Of a stretch of DNA of 64,000 nucleotides, positions 46,668 to 55,178 are shown one piece after another. Position 1 is the stretch's first letter. Every line of letters begins with the position of its first letter. The position numbers and the translations under genes were made by a program. The notes below the pieces were generated by a model. That model was not told the origin of the DNA. It was given only the letters and a program-made list of their open reading frames with translations, and did no database searches. Location: assembly GCA_965223305.1 (NCBI GenBank), contig CBDCWT010000016.1:62001-126000 (forward strand), given 5' to 3'. The stretch comes from CBDCWT01 sp965223305. GTDB lineage: Bacteria; Planctomycetota; Planctomycetia; Pirellulales; Pirellulaceae.

Positions 46668-47852
46668 TCACGACATTTGCATGATCAGACGCGTAGCCAA
46701 CACCGCGAACCAGGACGTCACCAGCGCCAGAAAGGCGGCCGCGCCCAGCCCCAGAACGAACACGCCCAGAACTTCCGCCCCGACAACCGACGCGATCCGT
46801 TGCCGTGAGCCACCGATCTTGGCCATCGTCTCGAGTTCCCGGCGACGCAACTGAACAGACAACAAGAACACCAGCGACATCATCGAAAGCGCCGAAAGCC
46901 CCACGATCAGCACCGCGATGGTGACGTAGCGCCCTACCGTAAATACGGTAGCCAGCAGCTCCGCCATCACGTCCGCAGGACGGACGATTTGTACCTGCTC
47001 GTCTTCGCCCAAATAACGTCCTTGCAATAGCGCGCCAGCCTTCTCGTCCTTTGGAACTGCGATGATAGCGGTTACCGGAAACGTTGCCAGATCCCCGTGA
47101 AAGTGAAACGTCGCGGCATTTTCCGAAGTAATCTCGTTGTACTGCAGGACCAACGCATTCGCGATGACTTGGTCGCCTTCTTGGCTGAGCAGACCTTCGG
47201 CAGCTTCCGGCCACTGGAGGTCTTGGTGTCCATGCCCGAGGCCTTCGATGATCCACGTTGTCTTGAGATCCACGAACACGGTCCTGTCATCCGGAGAATC
47301 GCTGGGACTAAGGATGCCGACGATGCTCATCTTCAGCGGGTAGACGCCGGCGATATTGAAAATATCCTCCGCCGAAGACAACAAGTGATCCCCCACTCGC
47401 AGATCGTCTCGGCGGGCCACCTCGCTGCCAACAACGCATTCCCCCAGCATCGCCATCAGCCTGCCTTCGGCTAGTTCCAGCCGCCGAAACTCCAAGTAGC
47501 TCAGTGTCGTACCAACGATCGGGCCGTGCCGCGTACGAAATCGGGCGTAGACCGGAATTGCGGTGGCGAGCCCGGAGTCCTCGATGCGCGTGAGCTGGGC
47601 GTAGGGAACGGATGCGGGTTCGTCCGTCTCAAAATAGAGCGACCGCAGCACAAGCTCTAAGGGGCTACCTTTGGCGCCGACGAGCAATGGTGTGGCTTGA
47701 GCCCTGCCACGGAGCTGCTTGGCACTCTGGCGCATCAAGATGTTCAAACCTAGCGGCAAGTACACGATGATCGCCATTGATGCAACAAGCACTACCGTCT
47801 TTAGTCGGTGGTAGGCGAGATACCGCCAGGCGAGATAGAGGATGTCCTTCAC
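46668..47852 (-). CDS. FtsX/MacB-type ABC permease
   Basis: A 394-residue membrane protein with one N-terminal helix (VVLVASMAIIVYLPLGLNIL), a large extracytoplasmic domain and three C-terminal helices (TIAVLIVGLSALSMMSLVF and others). The coupling loop is RRRELETMAKIGGSRQRI. This is the LolC/MacB topology, linked to lipoprotein handling, efflux or envelope signalling rather than import. It starts at GTG 47852, overlapping the ATPase stop as GTGA. The metal-binding lipoprotein gene follows after about 30 bases. Confidence 0.85.
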   Translation of the reverse strand: MKDILYLAWRYLAYHRLKTVVLVASMAIIVYLPLGLNILMRQSAKQLRGRAQATPLLVGAKGSPLELVLRSLYFETDEPASVPYAQLTRIEDSGLATAIPVYARFRTRHGPIVGTTLSYLEFRRLELAEGRLMAMLGECVVGSEVARRDDLRVGDHLLSSAEDIFNIAGVYPLKMSIVGILSPSDSPDDRTVFVDLKTTWIIEGLGHGHQDLQWPEAAEGLLSQEGDQVIANALVLQYNEITSENAATFHFHGDLATFPVTAIIAVPKDEKAGALLQGRYLGEDEQVQIVRPADVMAELLATVFTVGRYVTIAVLIVGLSALSMMSLVFLLSVQLRRRELETMAKIGGSRQRIASVVGAEVLGVFVLGLGAAAFLALVTSWFAVLATRLIMQMS

Positions 47853-48553
47853 GGCCCGTCTTCGCCCAAGTCGTGGAACTGACCAACGTCAAACGTCTCA
47901 TCAAATTGACCGAGCAATCCGTGGTCATGAGTAACCACTAAAAGCGTCGATTTGGTGCGGCGGGCGTAGTCGAAGAGTATGCCTAACACATGCTCCTTGT
48001 TGGCGGGATCTAAGTTCCCCGTCGGCTCGTCACACAACAAAAGGGGCGGTTCAAGTAGCAGGGCCCGGCAGACGGCAACACGCTGTCGTTCTCCCTGGGA
48101 CAGCTTCCGCACATAACGTCGGAGTTTGTCAGCGACACCTAGCTCCCGCGCCAGCTCAGCAGCCCGCTCACGGTTTTGCTGTGCCAACCTAACCCCCGAT
48201 GTAATGCGGCAAGGGAGCAAGATGTTGTCCAGTACGCTCAAGTGGTCCAGCAATTCGAACTCTTGAAACACCAGCCCTATATGCTTGATCCGAAAGTCTC
48301 GGCGGGCTGATTCGTTCAACGCCGACACTTCTACATCGTTCGTCCGCACTCGTCCCGAGTGGGGCACCAGAATGCCTGCGGCCAAGTTCAGCAAAGTCGT
48401 CTTCCCGCTGCCGCTAGGGCCAACAACCGCTACTGTCGCACCCGGCAAGACGTGAAATCTCGGCACGGACAGCCGAAAGTCACCGCCACTGTAACGAAAT
48501 TGGACGTCTTCAATCGAGATCACGGCATGCCGATCTATCGAGGATGGTGCCAA
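47849..48553 (-). CDS. LolD/MacB-type ABC ATPase
   Basis: A 234-residue ATPase. Walker A VVGPSGSGKTTLLNLAAG, signature LSQGERQRVAVCRALL, Walker B LLLCDEPTGNLD and the switch in LLVVTHDHGLL are complete. The start is TTG 48553, and a GTG at 48523 is an alternative that still keeps the whole domain. It is first in the minus-strand unit ATPase, permease, metal-binding lipoprotein. Confidence 0.9.
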   Translation of the reverse strand: MAPSSIDRHAVISIEDVQFRYSGGDFRLSVPRFHVLPGATVAVVGPSGSGKTTLLNLAAGILVPHSGRVRTNDVEVSALNESARRDFRIKHIGLVFQEFELLDHLSVLDNILLPCRITSGVRLAQQNRERAAELARELGVADKLRRYVRKLSQGERQRVAVCRALLLEPPLLLCDEPTGNLDPANKEHVLGILFDYARRTKSTLLVVTHDHGLLGQFDETFDVGQFHDLGEDGP

Positions 48554-48658
48554 ATCACCACGGTCAAGCTATAGTTGTTCGTTCATGCTGACCGACGGCG
48601 TAGGAAACTACGATACGTATAGCACCCAAAAAACGTCAAGTATTGCAGGAGTTACCCT

Positions 48659-49480
48659 TTGCAACGCACTTGGAAGACCCTGGCTGAGGAGCCGCTGATT
48701 CTGTTCAGCATCCTCGGCGGTGTTTTTTTCGTGATCTACGGGTTCAGCAAGCCGGCAAGCCAAGTAGAGACGATCACAGTCAGGTCCTCGACTATACGTG
48801 CCTTGGAGTCGATGCAACAAGATCTAACCGGGCGAACTTTGACTGACCAAGAGCGCCAAGACGTCGTCGAGGGATTCATCGAAGATGAGGTTCTGATCCA
48901 CGAAGCGTTTCGGATGGAACTGCAAAAAAAGGACCCCAGAGTCCGCAAACGGCTGCTTGATGTGATGCGATCGACGCTCGACCAGCCCGTCGCCCCACCG
49001 ACGCGGGCGCAACTACAAGCCTACTTTCGCCAGCATCAGGAGCGCTATACGGTTGGCGAGACCATCACCTTCGACCACGTGTTCTTCTCCTATGACTCCG
49101 ACGTTGTACCTGAAGACGCCGAGCAGCTGTTGGCCAGCTTAAGTGCGGGCGAGGATCCTACTCAGTTTGGTGACTCGACACTTCTGGGGCGCACAATGCG
49201 CAACAAGTCGCAAAAAGAGCTGCAGCGGATGCTCGGCCACGACTTCGCCAAAGAGACCTTCGCGCTGCCCCTCAACCAGTGGCGAGGACCTATCGAATCA
49301 CGACAAGGGATACATTTCGTCAAGGTCACGGAGAAACGCGCCGCCGTGCCACCCAAGTTTGGGCAGCTAGAAGAATTCCTGCGGCAGGATTGGACATTCC
49401 GGAAACGTCGCGAAATACAAACCGAGAAAATCGCCGAAATGCGTCAACGATACCGTGTCGTCTTCCACGAGGAGCGGTAA
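48659..49480 (+). CDS. PpiC/SurA-like parvulin peptidyl-prolyl isomerase, membrane anchored
   Basis: A 273-residue envelope foldase. An N-terminal anchor (LILFSILGGVFFVIYGF) leads to a SurA-like helical region (VEGFIEDEVLIHEAFRM) and a rotamase-like domain with DHVFFSY, ETFALPLNQWRGPIESRQGIHFVKV. The start is TTG 48659, supported by AGGAG about seven bases upstream. The next gene starts two bases after this stop, so translation is coupled. Pairs of such foldases with HupE-like proteins suggest that the isomerase assists a metal transporter. Confidence 0.85.
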   Translation: MQRTWKTLAEEPLILFSILGGVFFVIYGFSKPASQVETITVRSSTIRALESMQQDLTGRTLTDQERQDVVEGFIEDEVLIHEAFRMELQKKDPRVRKRLLDVMRSTLDQPVAPPTRAQLQAYFRQHQERYTVGETITFDHVFFSYDSDVVPEDAEQLLASLSAGEDPTQFGDSTLLGRTMRNKSQKELQRMLGHDFAKETFALPLNQWRGPIESRQGIHFVKVTEKRAAVPPKFGQLEEFLRQDWTFRKRREIQTEKIAEMRQRYRVVFHEER

Positions 49481-49481
49481 T

Positions 49482-51737
49482 TTGCGGCACAGAGCGAACA
49501 CCGTGATCCGCATCGCACTCGGGGTCACGATGCTGTTCGAATGCCTGGTGCACGACGCCAGCGCTGACCAGGTGGGTATCGACAAAGTTCGGCTCGTCGA
49601 AGAGACAGCCGGGCAATACGTCCTAGAATTGGATACATCGCCACGGTTCCTTGGTCTCTACCGCACACCGGTATTGCCCGAACGCTTCGAGTGGACGGAT
49701 GTCAAACGAGAGCGAGAACCTGGTTTTATAGTACTACGATACCGTTTCCGTACGCTCGGCGAGCCGTTGAATCGTGACGACGAATTGCTGCTGCCGTGGG
49801 AACGGTCCGGCGCGGCGATCACCGCACGTTGGAGCGACGGCTCTGTCCATCAAAATCTCTTCCTGCGCGACTTCGAAGGGATTCGAGTGCCGCTGCGGAT
49901 GCTCAGACCTTCTGAGAGCTCGCTCGCGGAACGAGCTCTACGACACCTGCAGATGGGGCTGATGCACGGCTGCCTGAGTTGGAATCATTGGCTGCTGATT
50001 GTGGCTCTGGGGCTGTTCGCGCGCGGTTGGTGGCCGATTGGCTTGGTATTATGCGTCGCGGCGGGGCAAGCGGTTGCTCTTGTTCTTGCCGAGCTGGGGG
50101 CCTTCGTCGTTCCCGCCGAGGTGGCCGAACTCTGCGTCGTCCTCGTCGCGTTGCTCGTCGCTCGCGCCGCTCCGCTCGCTGCCGCTCAGAGTAGGCGCTT
50201 TGCCGCCGTGATGGTGATCCTGGGCCTGCTGCACGGTCTCGGCGTTGCGAAAATGCTGCGTGGCACCGACGCGGCCGGGGTCGAGCTAGTCCAAGGCCTC
50301 TTGATGTTCAACTTGGGCATCGACGTCGTCGCTGTGGCCGGAGTGTCTGCCTGCGTGCTCGCAGTTTGGGTGGCGCGCCAAGGTGCGGGCCAAGTCCACG
50401 TCAAAGGTAGCCCTCCGAAAGGCGCGCCCGTCGTTGCCGCTTCGATGTCCGCGATCGTCCGCACAGCGGTAGGTGGCGCTGCGTTTGCTGGACTTCTGAT
50501 TGCTCTTGTGGACGGGACACATTCATGGCCCTCGGCGATCTCCGAGCGGCGGCCGATCGGTCCATCCGAACTTCCTGCAGCTCAGCTATCCATCACACGC
50601 GGGCGCCCAAGCCCGGCACGAGCGTTGACTGGCCCGGCCTCGTGCTTCCTTACTGTGGAGCCCTTTCAAGTTCGCTTGGAGGTGCTCCTGCAGGTGAACG
50701 AGGCCGGGCTGCGGATCGACTCATCGAACGGACAGATGATCGAGGTTCAGCAGCAGCAGGCCGCTAAACAACAAGTCATTGACCTGATCTCCGACACCAC
50801 GTCGGTGCAGATTGACGGCAACGACGCCCAGCCGGCCCTGCGGCGCGCGGACTTTGTGACCGTCGAGCCGAACGGTATCTTCTCTCGAGCGATTCCTGTG
50901 CCAGAACCGCTCGACGGCGCCATCGTGGGAGTCACCTTTGTCTACGATACCGTCGCCATGGCCAACGAGCTGCAATTCGAGTGGAAGCAATTCTCGCCGG
51001 CCATCTCCCGTGTGCCTACGACGACCACCGATCCTTTCGGTGGTAAGCAGCAAACACTCTCCCCAGATCACGCTCGACTGATATGGAAGAACCGCTGGTT
51101 GGGATATCAACCGCCGGAGGTCAAGCCGGTCGCGGTAACCAAGCCACGTCTACCGCTGTTCTCCGCGTTATTGGCGGCCGTCGCTGGCAGCAGTTGCTGG
51201 ATCTTGGTTCGCGGCGGACGCCGAAGGCTGGCAATCTCCGTAGCAGCTGCGCTGTTGACCGCCGCGTTCATCCTCTATCCCTTCGCCCGGGTCTCCATGG
51301 CGGCTCCCTTTTTGGGAAACTGGAAACCCTCCCCCGAACAAGCGGCCGACATTCTCGACCGCCTGCTGACCAATGTCTATCGCGCCTATGACATACGTGA
51401 CGAAGGGGCTATCTATGATCGCCTGGAACGGACAATCACAGGCGAGCAGTTGACGGAAATCTATCTCGCGACTCGCCGCTCGCTGGAACTTGAGAATCGG
51501 GGTGGCGCTCGAGCAAGAGTGGATGAGGTCGAGATCGTCGCGGTTCACTCGGTCGACTCAGCCAGCAACGACGGCTATGCCGTGGATCTAAGCTGGACTG
51601 TAAGTGGTTCTGTGACACACTTCGGTCACACACACTACCGCCGCAACCGCTACCGAGCGATCGTCACGCTCTTGCCGAGCAACGGTCATTGGAAAATCTG
51701 CTCCATCGACATCGGAGAACAACAACGGATTCTGTGA
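49482..51737 (+). CDS. HupE/UreJ-like membrane protein with extra domains
   Basis: About 751 residues from TTG 49482, chosen because GAGGAG lies upstream at good spacing. A signal peptide and a domain of about 130 residues precede six or so helices with the HupE/UreJ motifs HGCLSWNHWLLIV (about 162-169) and GLLHGLGVA. In typical members the first motif ends in Asp-His. Here it is Asn-His, so a metal ligand may be changed. The C-terminal third has further helices and a soluble domain with a beta-rich end. The family is linked to nickel or cobalt uptake and often accompanies a parvulin-type protein, as here. Confidence 0.8.
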   Translation: MRHRANTVIRIALGVTMLFECLVHDASADQVGIDKVRLVEETAGQYVLELDTSPRFLGLYRTPVLPERFEWTDVKREREPGFIVLRYRFRTLGEPLNRDDELLLPWERSGAAITARWSDGSVHQNLFLRDFEGIRVPLRMLRPSESSLAERALRHLQMGLMHGCLSWNHWLLIVALGLFARGWWPIGLVLCVAAGQAVALVLAELGAFVVPAEVAELCVVLVALLVARAAPLAAAQSRRFAAVMVILGLLHGLGVAKMLRGTDAAGVELVQGLLMFNLGIDVVAVAGVSACVLAVWVARQGAGQVHVKGSPPKGAPVVAASMSAIVRTAVGGAAFAGLLIALVDGTHSWPSAISERRPIGPSELPAAQLSITRGRPSPARALTGPASCFLTVEPFQVRLEVLLQVNEAGLRIDSSNGQMIEVQQQQAAKQQVIDLISDTTSVQIDGNDAQPALRRADFVTVEPNGIFSRAIPVPEPLDGAIVGVTFVYDTVAMANELQFEWKQFSPAISRVPTTTTDPFGGKQQTLSPDHARLIWKNRWLGYQPPEVKPVAVTKPRLPLFSALLAAVAGSSCWILVRGGRRRLAISVAAALLTAAFILYPFARVSMAAPFLGNWKPSPEQAADILDRLLTNVYRAYDIRDEGAIYDRLERTITGEQLTEIYLATRRSLELENRGGARARVDEVEIVAVHSVDSASNDGYAVDLSWTVSGSVTHFGHTHYRRNRYRAIVTLLPSNGHWKICSIDIGEQQRIL

Positions 51738-51804
51738 CGGGGACTGCTCGCCGTCTCCATCACGTCGTACGACGACTTAAACTCGTGTGCTATATGACGA
51801 CACG

Positions 51805-52740
51805 ATGACGACACTAGATGACAAAGCCGCTGCGATCGAACGCCAGTCTCTCGAGCTGGGAAAGTGGGGCAACTTGCTGATGGGGATCGCCGGTGTCAGC
51901 GCCGCGTACTTCTCTCGCTCCGATGCACTCTTGGTCGATGGACTCTATTCCGGTGTCAATTTCGTTTCGGCGATCGTCGCTGCCAGGGTCAGCGCGGCAG
52001 TTCGGCGGCCGGCAGATCGGCGATATCCTTTCGGATACGCTGCCTACGAAGCCCTTTACGTAAAATTCCGTGCCATGGTACTACTGGGTATCATGACGTT
52101 CGCGGTCTTCGGTGCCGCGCGGAAAATCGCGACCTACGCCACCGGTGGAAAAGTGCCCGAGTTGGTCTTCGGGCCGATCTTGATCTACGCAGTCGTGATG
52201 GTGCTGACTTGTGCTGCGTTAGCTGCCTGGCACTACTACAACTGGCAGCGTTCCGGCCGACAAAGCGAGTTGCTGACAACCGAGAGCAAGGCGGCGGTTG
52301 TAGACGGCATCATTAGTAGCGGTGCGGGAGGTGGGCTGTTGGCCGCCAGTTTGCTGCGAGGCACGCTGCTGGAGCCTATAGTACCCATCGCCGACTCGAT
52401 CGTTGTTCTGTTGATGACCGTATTGATCATTCGGCAACCAGTGTTGATGTTCCTCAGCTCGCTAAAGGAAGTCGCCGGAGGCGCGGCGTCCCCGGTTATG
52501 ATCGAGCAGCTGAAAGCTCGCCTCGAAAACGCCCCGCCAGCTCGGCCCTTTGAAATGATCGAACTAGCAGTTACCAAGTTGGGCCGCACACATTTCGTCG
52601 TTGCCTACTTGAAACCAGAGTCGCCAGTCAGTGGAGCGGAGGCGGACGAAATCCGAGCCGCCATCGAATCAAGCTGCAATGAGGCGCTCGGGGAGGCCAA
52701 GGCGGAGGTGATCGTCACGGCCAGTTTTCCGTACCCGTAG
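51805..52740 (+). CDS. CDF-family cation transporter, atypical metal-site residues
   Basis: A 311-residue six-helix transporter of the cation diffusion facilitator family, with a C-terminal cytoplasmic domain (PFEMIELAVTKLGRTHFVVA). The landmark for helix 2 is SDALLVDGLYSGVNF and for helix 5 ESKAAVVDGIISSG. In most members helix 2 has His/Asp-x3-Asp and helix 5 His-x3-Asp. The aligned positions here read Tyr/Asn and Ala/Asp, so the usual site is incomplete or displaced. ATG 51805 is chosen over a GTG 18 bases earlier. It lies 67 bases after the HupE-like gene on the same strand. Confidence 0.8.
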   Translation: MTTLDDKAAAIERQSLELGKWGNLLMGIAGVSAAYFSRSDALLVDGLYSGVNFVSAIVAARVSAAVRRPADRRYPFGYAAYEALYVKFRAMVLLGIMTFAVFGAARKIATYATGGKVPELVFGPILIYAVVMVLTCAALAAWHYYNWQRSGRQSELLTTESKAAVVDGIISSGAGGGLLAASLLRGTLLEPIVPIADSIVVLLMTVLIIRQPVLMFLSSLKEVAGGAASPVMIEQLKARLENAPPARPFEMIELAVTKLGRTHFVVAYLKPESPVSGAEADEIRAAIESSCNEALGEAKAEVIVTASFPYP

Positions 52741-53511
52741 CGGCCGGTTCCTGCAAGCAGGCCGCCAAACTCTGGCGAGTTCGGCTACAATCTGAATCAG
52801 CCGCTGGGCGTTAGCCCACGGTTTACGCAGAAACTAACACTCCGATGTGGTTCGGCTCGGCAGGAGCCTCGCCCTCCCGAACGACTAACAAGGTTGCGGC
52901 AGTGGGCAGGCCACCAAACTCTGGCGAGTTCGGCTACGATCCGAATCAGCCGCTGGGCGTTAGCCCACGGTTCACGCAGAAACTAACACTCCGATGTGGT
53001 TCGGCTCGGCAGGAGCCTCGCCCTCCCGAACGACTAACAAGGTTGCGGCAGTGGGCAGGCCACCAAACTCTGGCAGTGGGCAGGCCGCCAAACTCTGGCG
53101 AGTTCGGCTACGATCCGAATCAACCGCTGGGCGTTAGCCCACGGTTCACGCAGATACCAGCACTCCGATGTGGTTCGGCTCGGCAGGAGCCTCGCCCTCC
53201 CGAACGACTAACAAGGTTGCGGCAGTGGGCAGGCCACCAAACTCTGGCGAGTTCGGCTACGATCTGAATCAGCCGCTGGGCGTTAGCCCACGGTTCACGC
53301 AGAAGTGATTCGGCTCCGATGTGATTCGGCTCGGCAGGAGCCTCGCCCTCCCGAGCGACTAACAAGGTTGTGGCATGGCCCGAGGAGTTCGGATCGCTGG
53401 TGGAAGCCGACGGGCTTGGTGCGCCGCGGGAATAGGCTAGAATTCTTGCTATCTGAACGCGGACCTGTCGCCGAGAACGTAACCGTCGAATCCGAGCGGA
53501 GAACCAGTGTC
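52741..53511. repeat. Tandem array of 149-bp units, intergenic
   Basis: The hairpin CCGCTGGGCGTTAGCCCACGG occurs at 52801, 52950, 53124 and 53273, giving spacings of 149, 174 and 149. The longer unit carries an extra 25-bp duplication of the GTGGGCAGGCCACCAAACT segment. Each unit also contains GTTCGGCTCGGCAGGAGCC and the half-palindrome ACTCTGGCGAGTTCGGCTAC. Open frames across it are by-products. No gene is seen up to the oxidoreductase start. Confidence 0.9.
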
Positions 53512-54822
53512 ATGAACGTGCCTCCCAACGCAACGCGTCGCGAATTTCTCCTGAACGCTGCTTCTGCAACGACGGCTGTTTCGTTGGCATCCGTTTCGTC
53601 GGCTGTGGGAATCGCTGCTGAGCAGAGCATCTCGCCAAACGAGAAAATCGCCTTGGGAGTGATCGGCATAGGTCCTCGTTGTACGTACGATCTCAAGTCG
53701 ATGCTGCAGTTCTCGGATATACGTTGCATCGCCATTGCCGAAGTACAGGCTAAGCGTAGGCAAGCCGGCAAGGCGCTCGTCGACCAGCACTATGGCAATC
53801 ACGACTGCGCTCTTCACCGTGATTTTCGAGACCTCCTTGACCGGAAAGATATCGATGCCGTGCTGGTCGCGACAGGCGACCGTTGGCACGCAGCGGCGTC
53901 CATTCTCGCTGCCAAGGCTGGCAAGGACGTCTACAGTGAGAAACCGTGCGGCATTACGATCGCCGCCTGCCAGGAGTTGGCAGACACCATCCACCGTGAA
54001 CAGCGCGTGTTTCAGGCGGGTACGCAGCGACGCAGCGTTCCCAACTTCCAAAAGGCGGTGGAACTAGCACATACAGGGAAACTCGGAAAGCTCCACACTT
54101 TGCACGCTTCGGTCTACATACCGGTGCTTGACAACACCTGGCTTCCCGCTCAACCGCTCCCGCCGCGCGATGTCGTCGATTGGAACCTCTGGCTGGGGCC
54201 GGCTCCTTGGCGTCCATTCAACCAGAAGTATGTCGACGGTCGTTGGCGCGGCCAATGGGACTTTGACTCCGGCGCGCGATTGCTTGACTGGGGAGCTCAT
54301 ACGGTCGATCTATGCCAGTGGGCCAACCAAGCCGACGACACGATGCCGATCGAGTACGAGCCGTCGGAGGAGAACATCATTTGCCGCTACGCTAACGGTG
54401 TGAAGCTCGTGATCGACTTCCTGGCTGAACCGTTTGGTGATCGTGCGCCGCACTACATCACGCGCCTCGGTACTTGTCCAGTTCGGTTTGTCGGCGATGA
54501 GGGCTCCGTCGAGACGGGTGACAGCGGCGAGATCGTTGTATATCCGGAGTCGCTTCAGAAGGAGCTCCCTCGACAGGAGAAACGGGTACGAGGCCTTGAC
54601 GTTACCGCGCACTCGCGCAACTTCTTCGACTGCATTCGCTCCCGCGGCACAACGGCAGCCAACCCGGATGTCATGCGGAGGTCCCACATCGCCTGTCATG
54701 CGGCAGCCATCTCTTGGATCTTGCAGCGCAAGCTGACACTCGACCCCGCAAAAGAGGAGTTCGTCGACGATGAAGAAGCGAACCGTCTGCGGTCTCGAGC
54801 AGACAGGGATTGGACAATCTAG
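53512..54822 (+). CDS. Gfo/Idh/MocA-family oxidoreductase with Tat signal
   Basis: A 436-residue exported NAD(P)-dependent sugar oxidoreductase. The Tat signal is TRREFLLNAASATTAVSLAS. The Rossmann core begins GVIGIGPRC and has the family EKPCGIT. The C-terminal part contains GARLLDWGAHTVDLCQWA. ATG 53512 follows GGAG, and the longer upstream frame runs through repeat DNA and is spurious. The stop codon TAG (54820-54822) is formed by the first bases of fold-back element copy D, which inserted at the TA of the original stop and restored it. Confidence 0.9.
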   Translation: MNVPPNATRREFLLNAASATTAVSLASVSSAVGIAAEQSISPNEKIALGVIGIGPRCTYDLKSMLQFSDIRCIAIAEVQAKRRQAGKALVDQHYGNHDCALHRDFRDLLDRKDIDAVLVATGDRWHAAASILAAKAGKDVYSEKPCGITIAACQELADTIHREQRVFQAGTQRRSVPNFQKAVELAHTGKLGKLHTLHASVYIPVLDNTWLPAQPLPPRDVVDWNLWLGPAPWRPFNQKYVDGRWRGQWDFDSGARLLDWGAHTVDLCQWANQADDTMPIEYEPSEENIICRYANGVKLVIDFLAEPFGDRAPHYITRLGTCPVRFVGDEGSVETGDSGEIVVYPESLQKELPRQEKRVRGLDVTAHSRNFFDCIRSRGTTAANPDVMRRSHIACHAAAISWILQRKLTLDPAKEEFVDDEEANRLRSRADRDWTI

Positions 54823-54999
54823 CCCGGATTATTCATGAAGATCGTCGCGAGAGGTTGTAAGTACGTTCGTGGCAAGGAAGGCGAGCAATTGTTCCGCAGG
54901 CGTATTGAAGCAATACGTCGAGGGAGAATTGTGAAGCATGACGAAGCCACGGATGGACTTACGACCTCGCAGCAGATCGCTCATGAATAATTCGGGCTA
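54820..54999 (+). mobile_element. 180-bp TA-flanked fold-back element, copy D
   Basis: Same ends and length as the other copies. It begins inside the stop codon of the Gfo/Idh/MocA gene, and the bases after it (GGG) show that the pre-insertion stop was also TAG. The 51-codon frame is 54835-54990. It differs from copy B by Phe to Leu and Lys to Thr. Confidence 0.9.
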
Positions 55000-55178
55000 G
55001 GGCTTTCTCGAAACAAAGTAGTAGGCACACTCCGTGTGCCGTAGCCCACAAAGTAGCAGGCACACTCCGTGTGCCGTAGCCGGCAAGGTAGCAGGCACAC
55101 TCCGTGTGCCGTAACGGGCGGACGGCTCGCGGAGCGAGCCTGCTACTTTGCGGACGGCCCTTGCAATAAACCTGCTAT
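55000..55178. repeat. Repeated GTAGCAGGCACACTCCGTG hairpins
   Basis: At least three near-identical units with the palindrome GGCACACTCCGTGTGCC run from about 55016 to 55110. A related unit, GCTCGCGGAGCGAGC, follows near 55130. Similar units occur near 13.67 kb, 31.7 kb and 31.97 kb. They occupy the gap before the convergent membrane-protein gene. Confidence 0.8.

Noticed and set aside
52741..53390. Possible CRISPR array
   Set aside because: The units are 149 bp, near-identical throughout, with no unique spacers, and no cas genes are seen.
55000..55178. tRNA or structured RNA from the repeated hairpins
   Set aside because: The hairpins are identical short palindromes with no cloverleaf and no conserved tRNA loop sequences.
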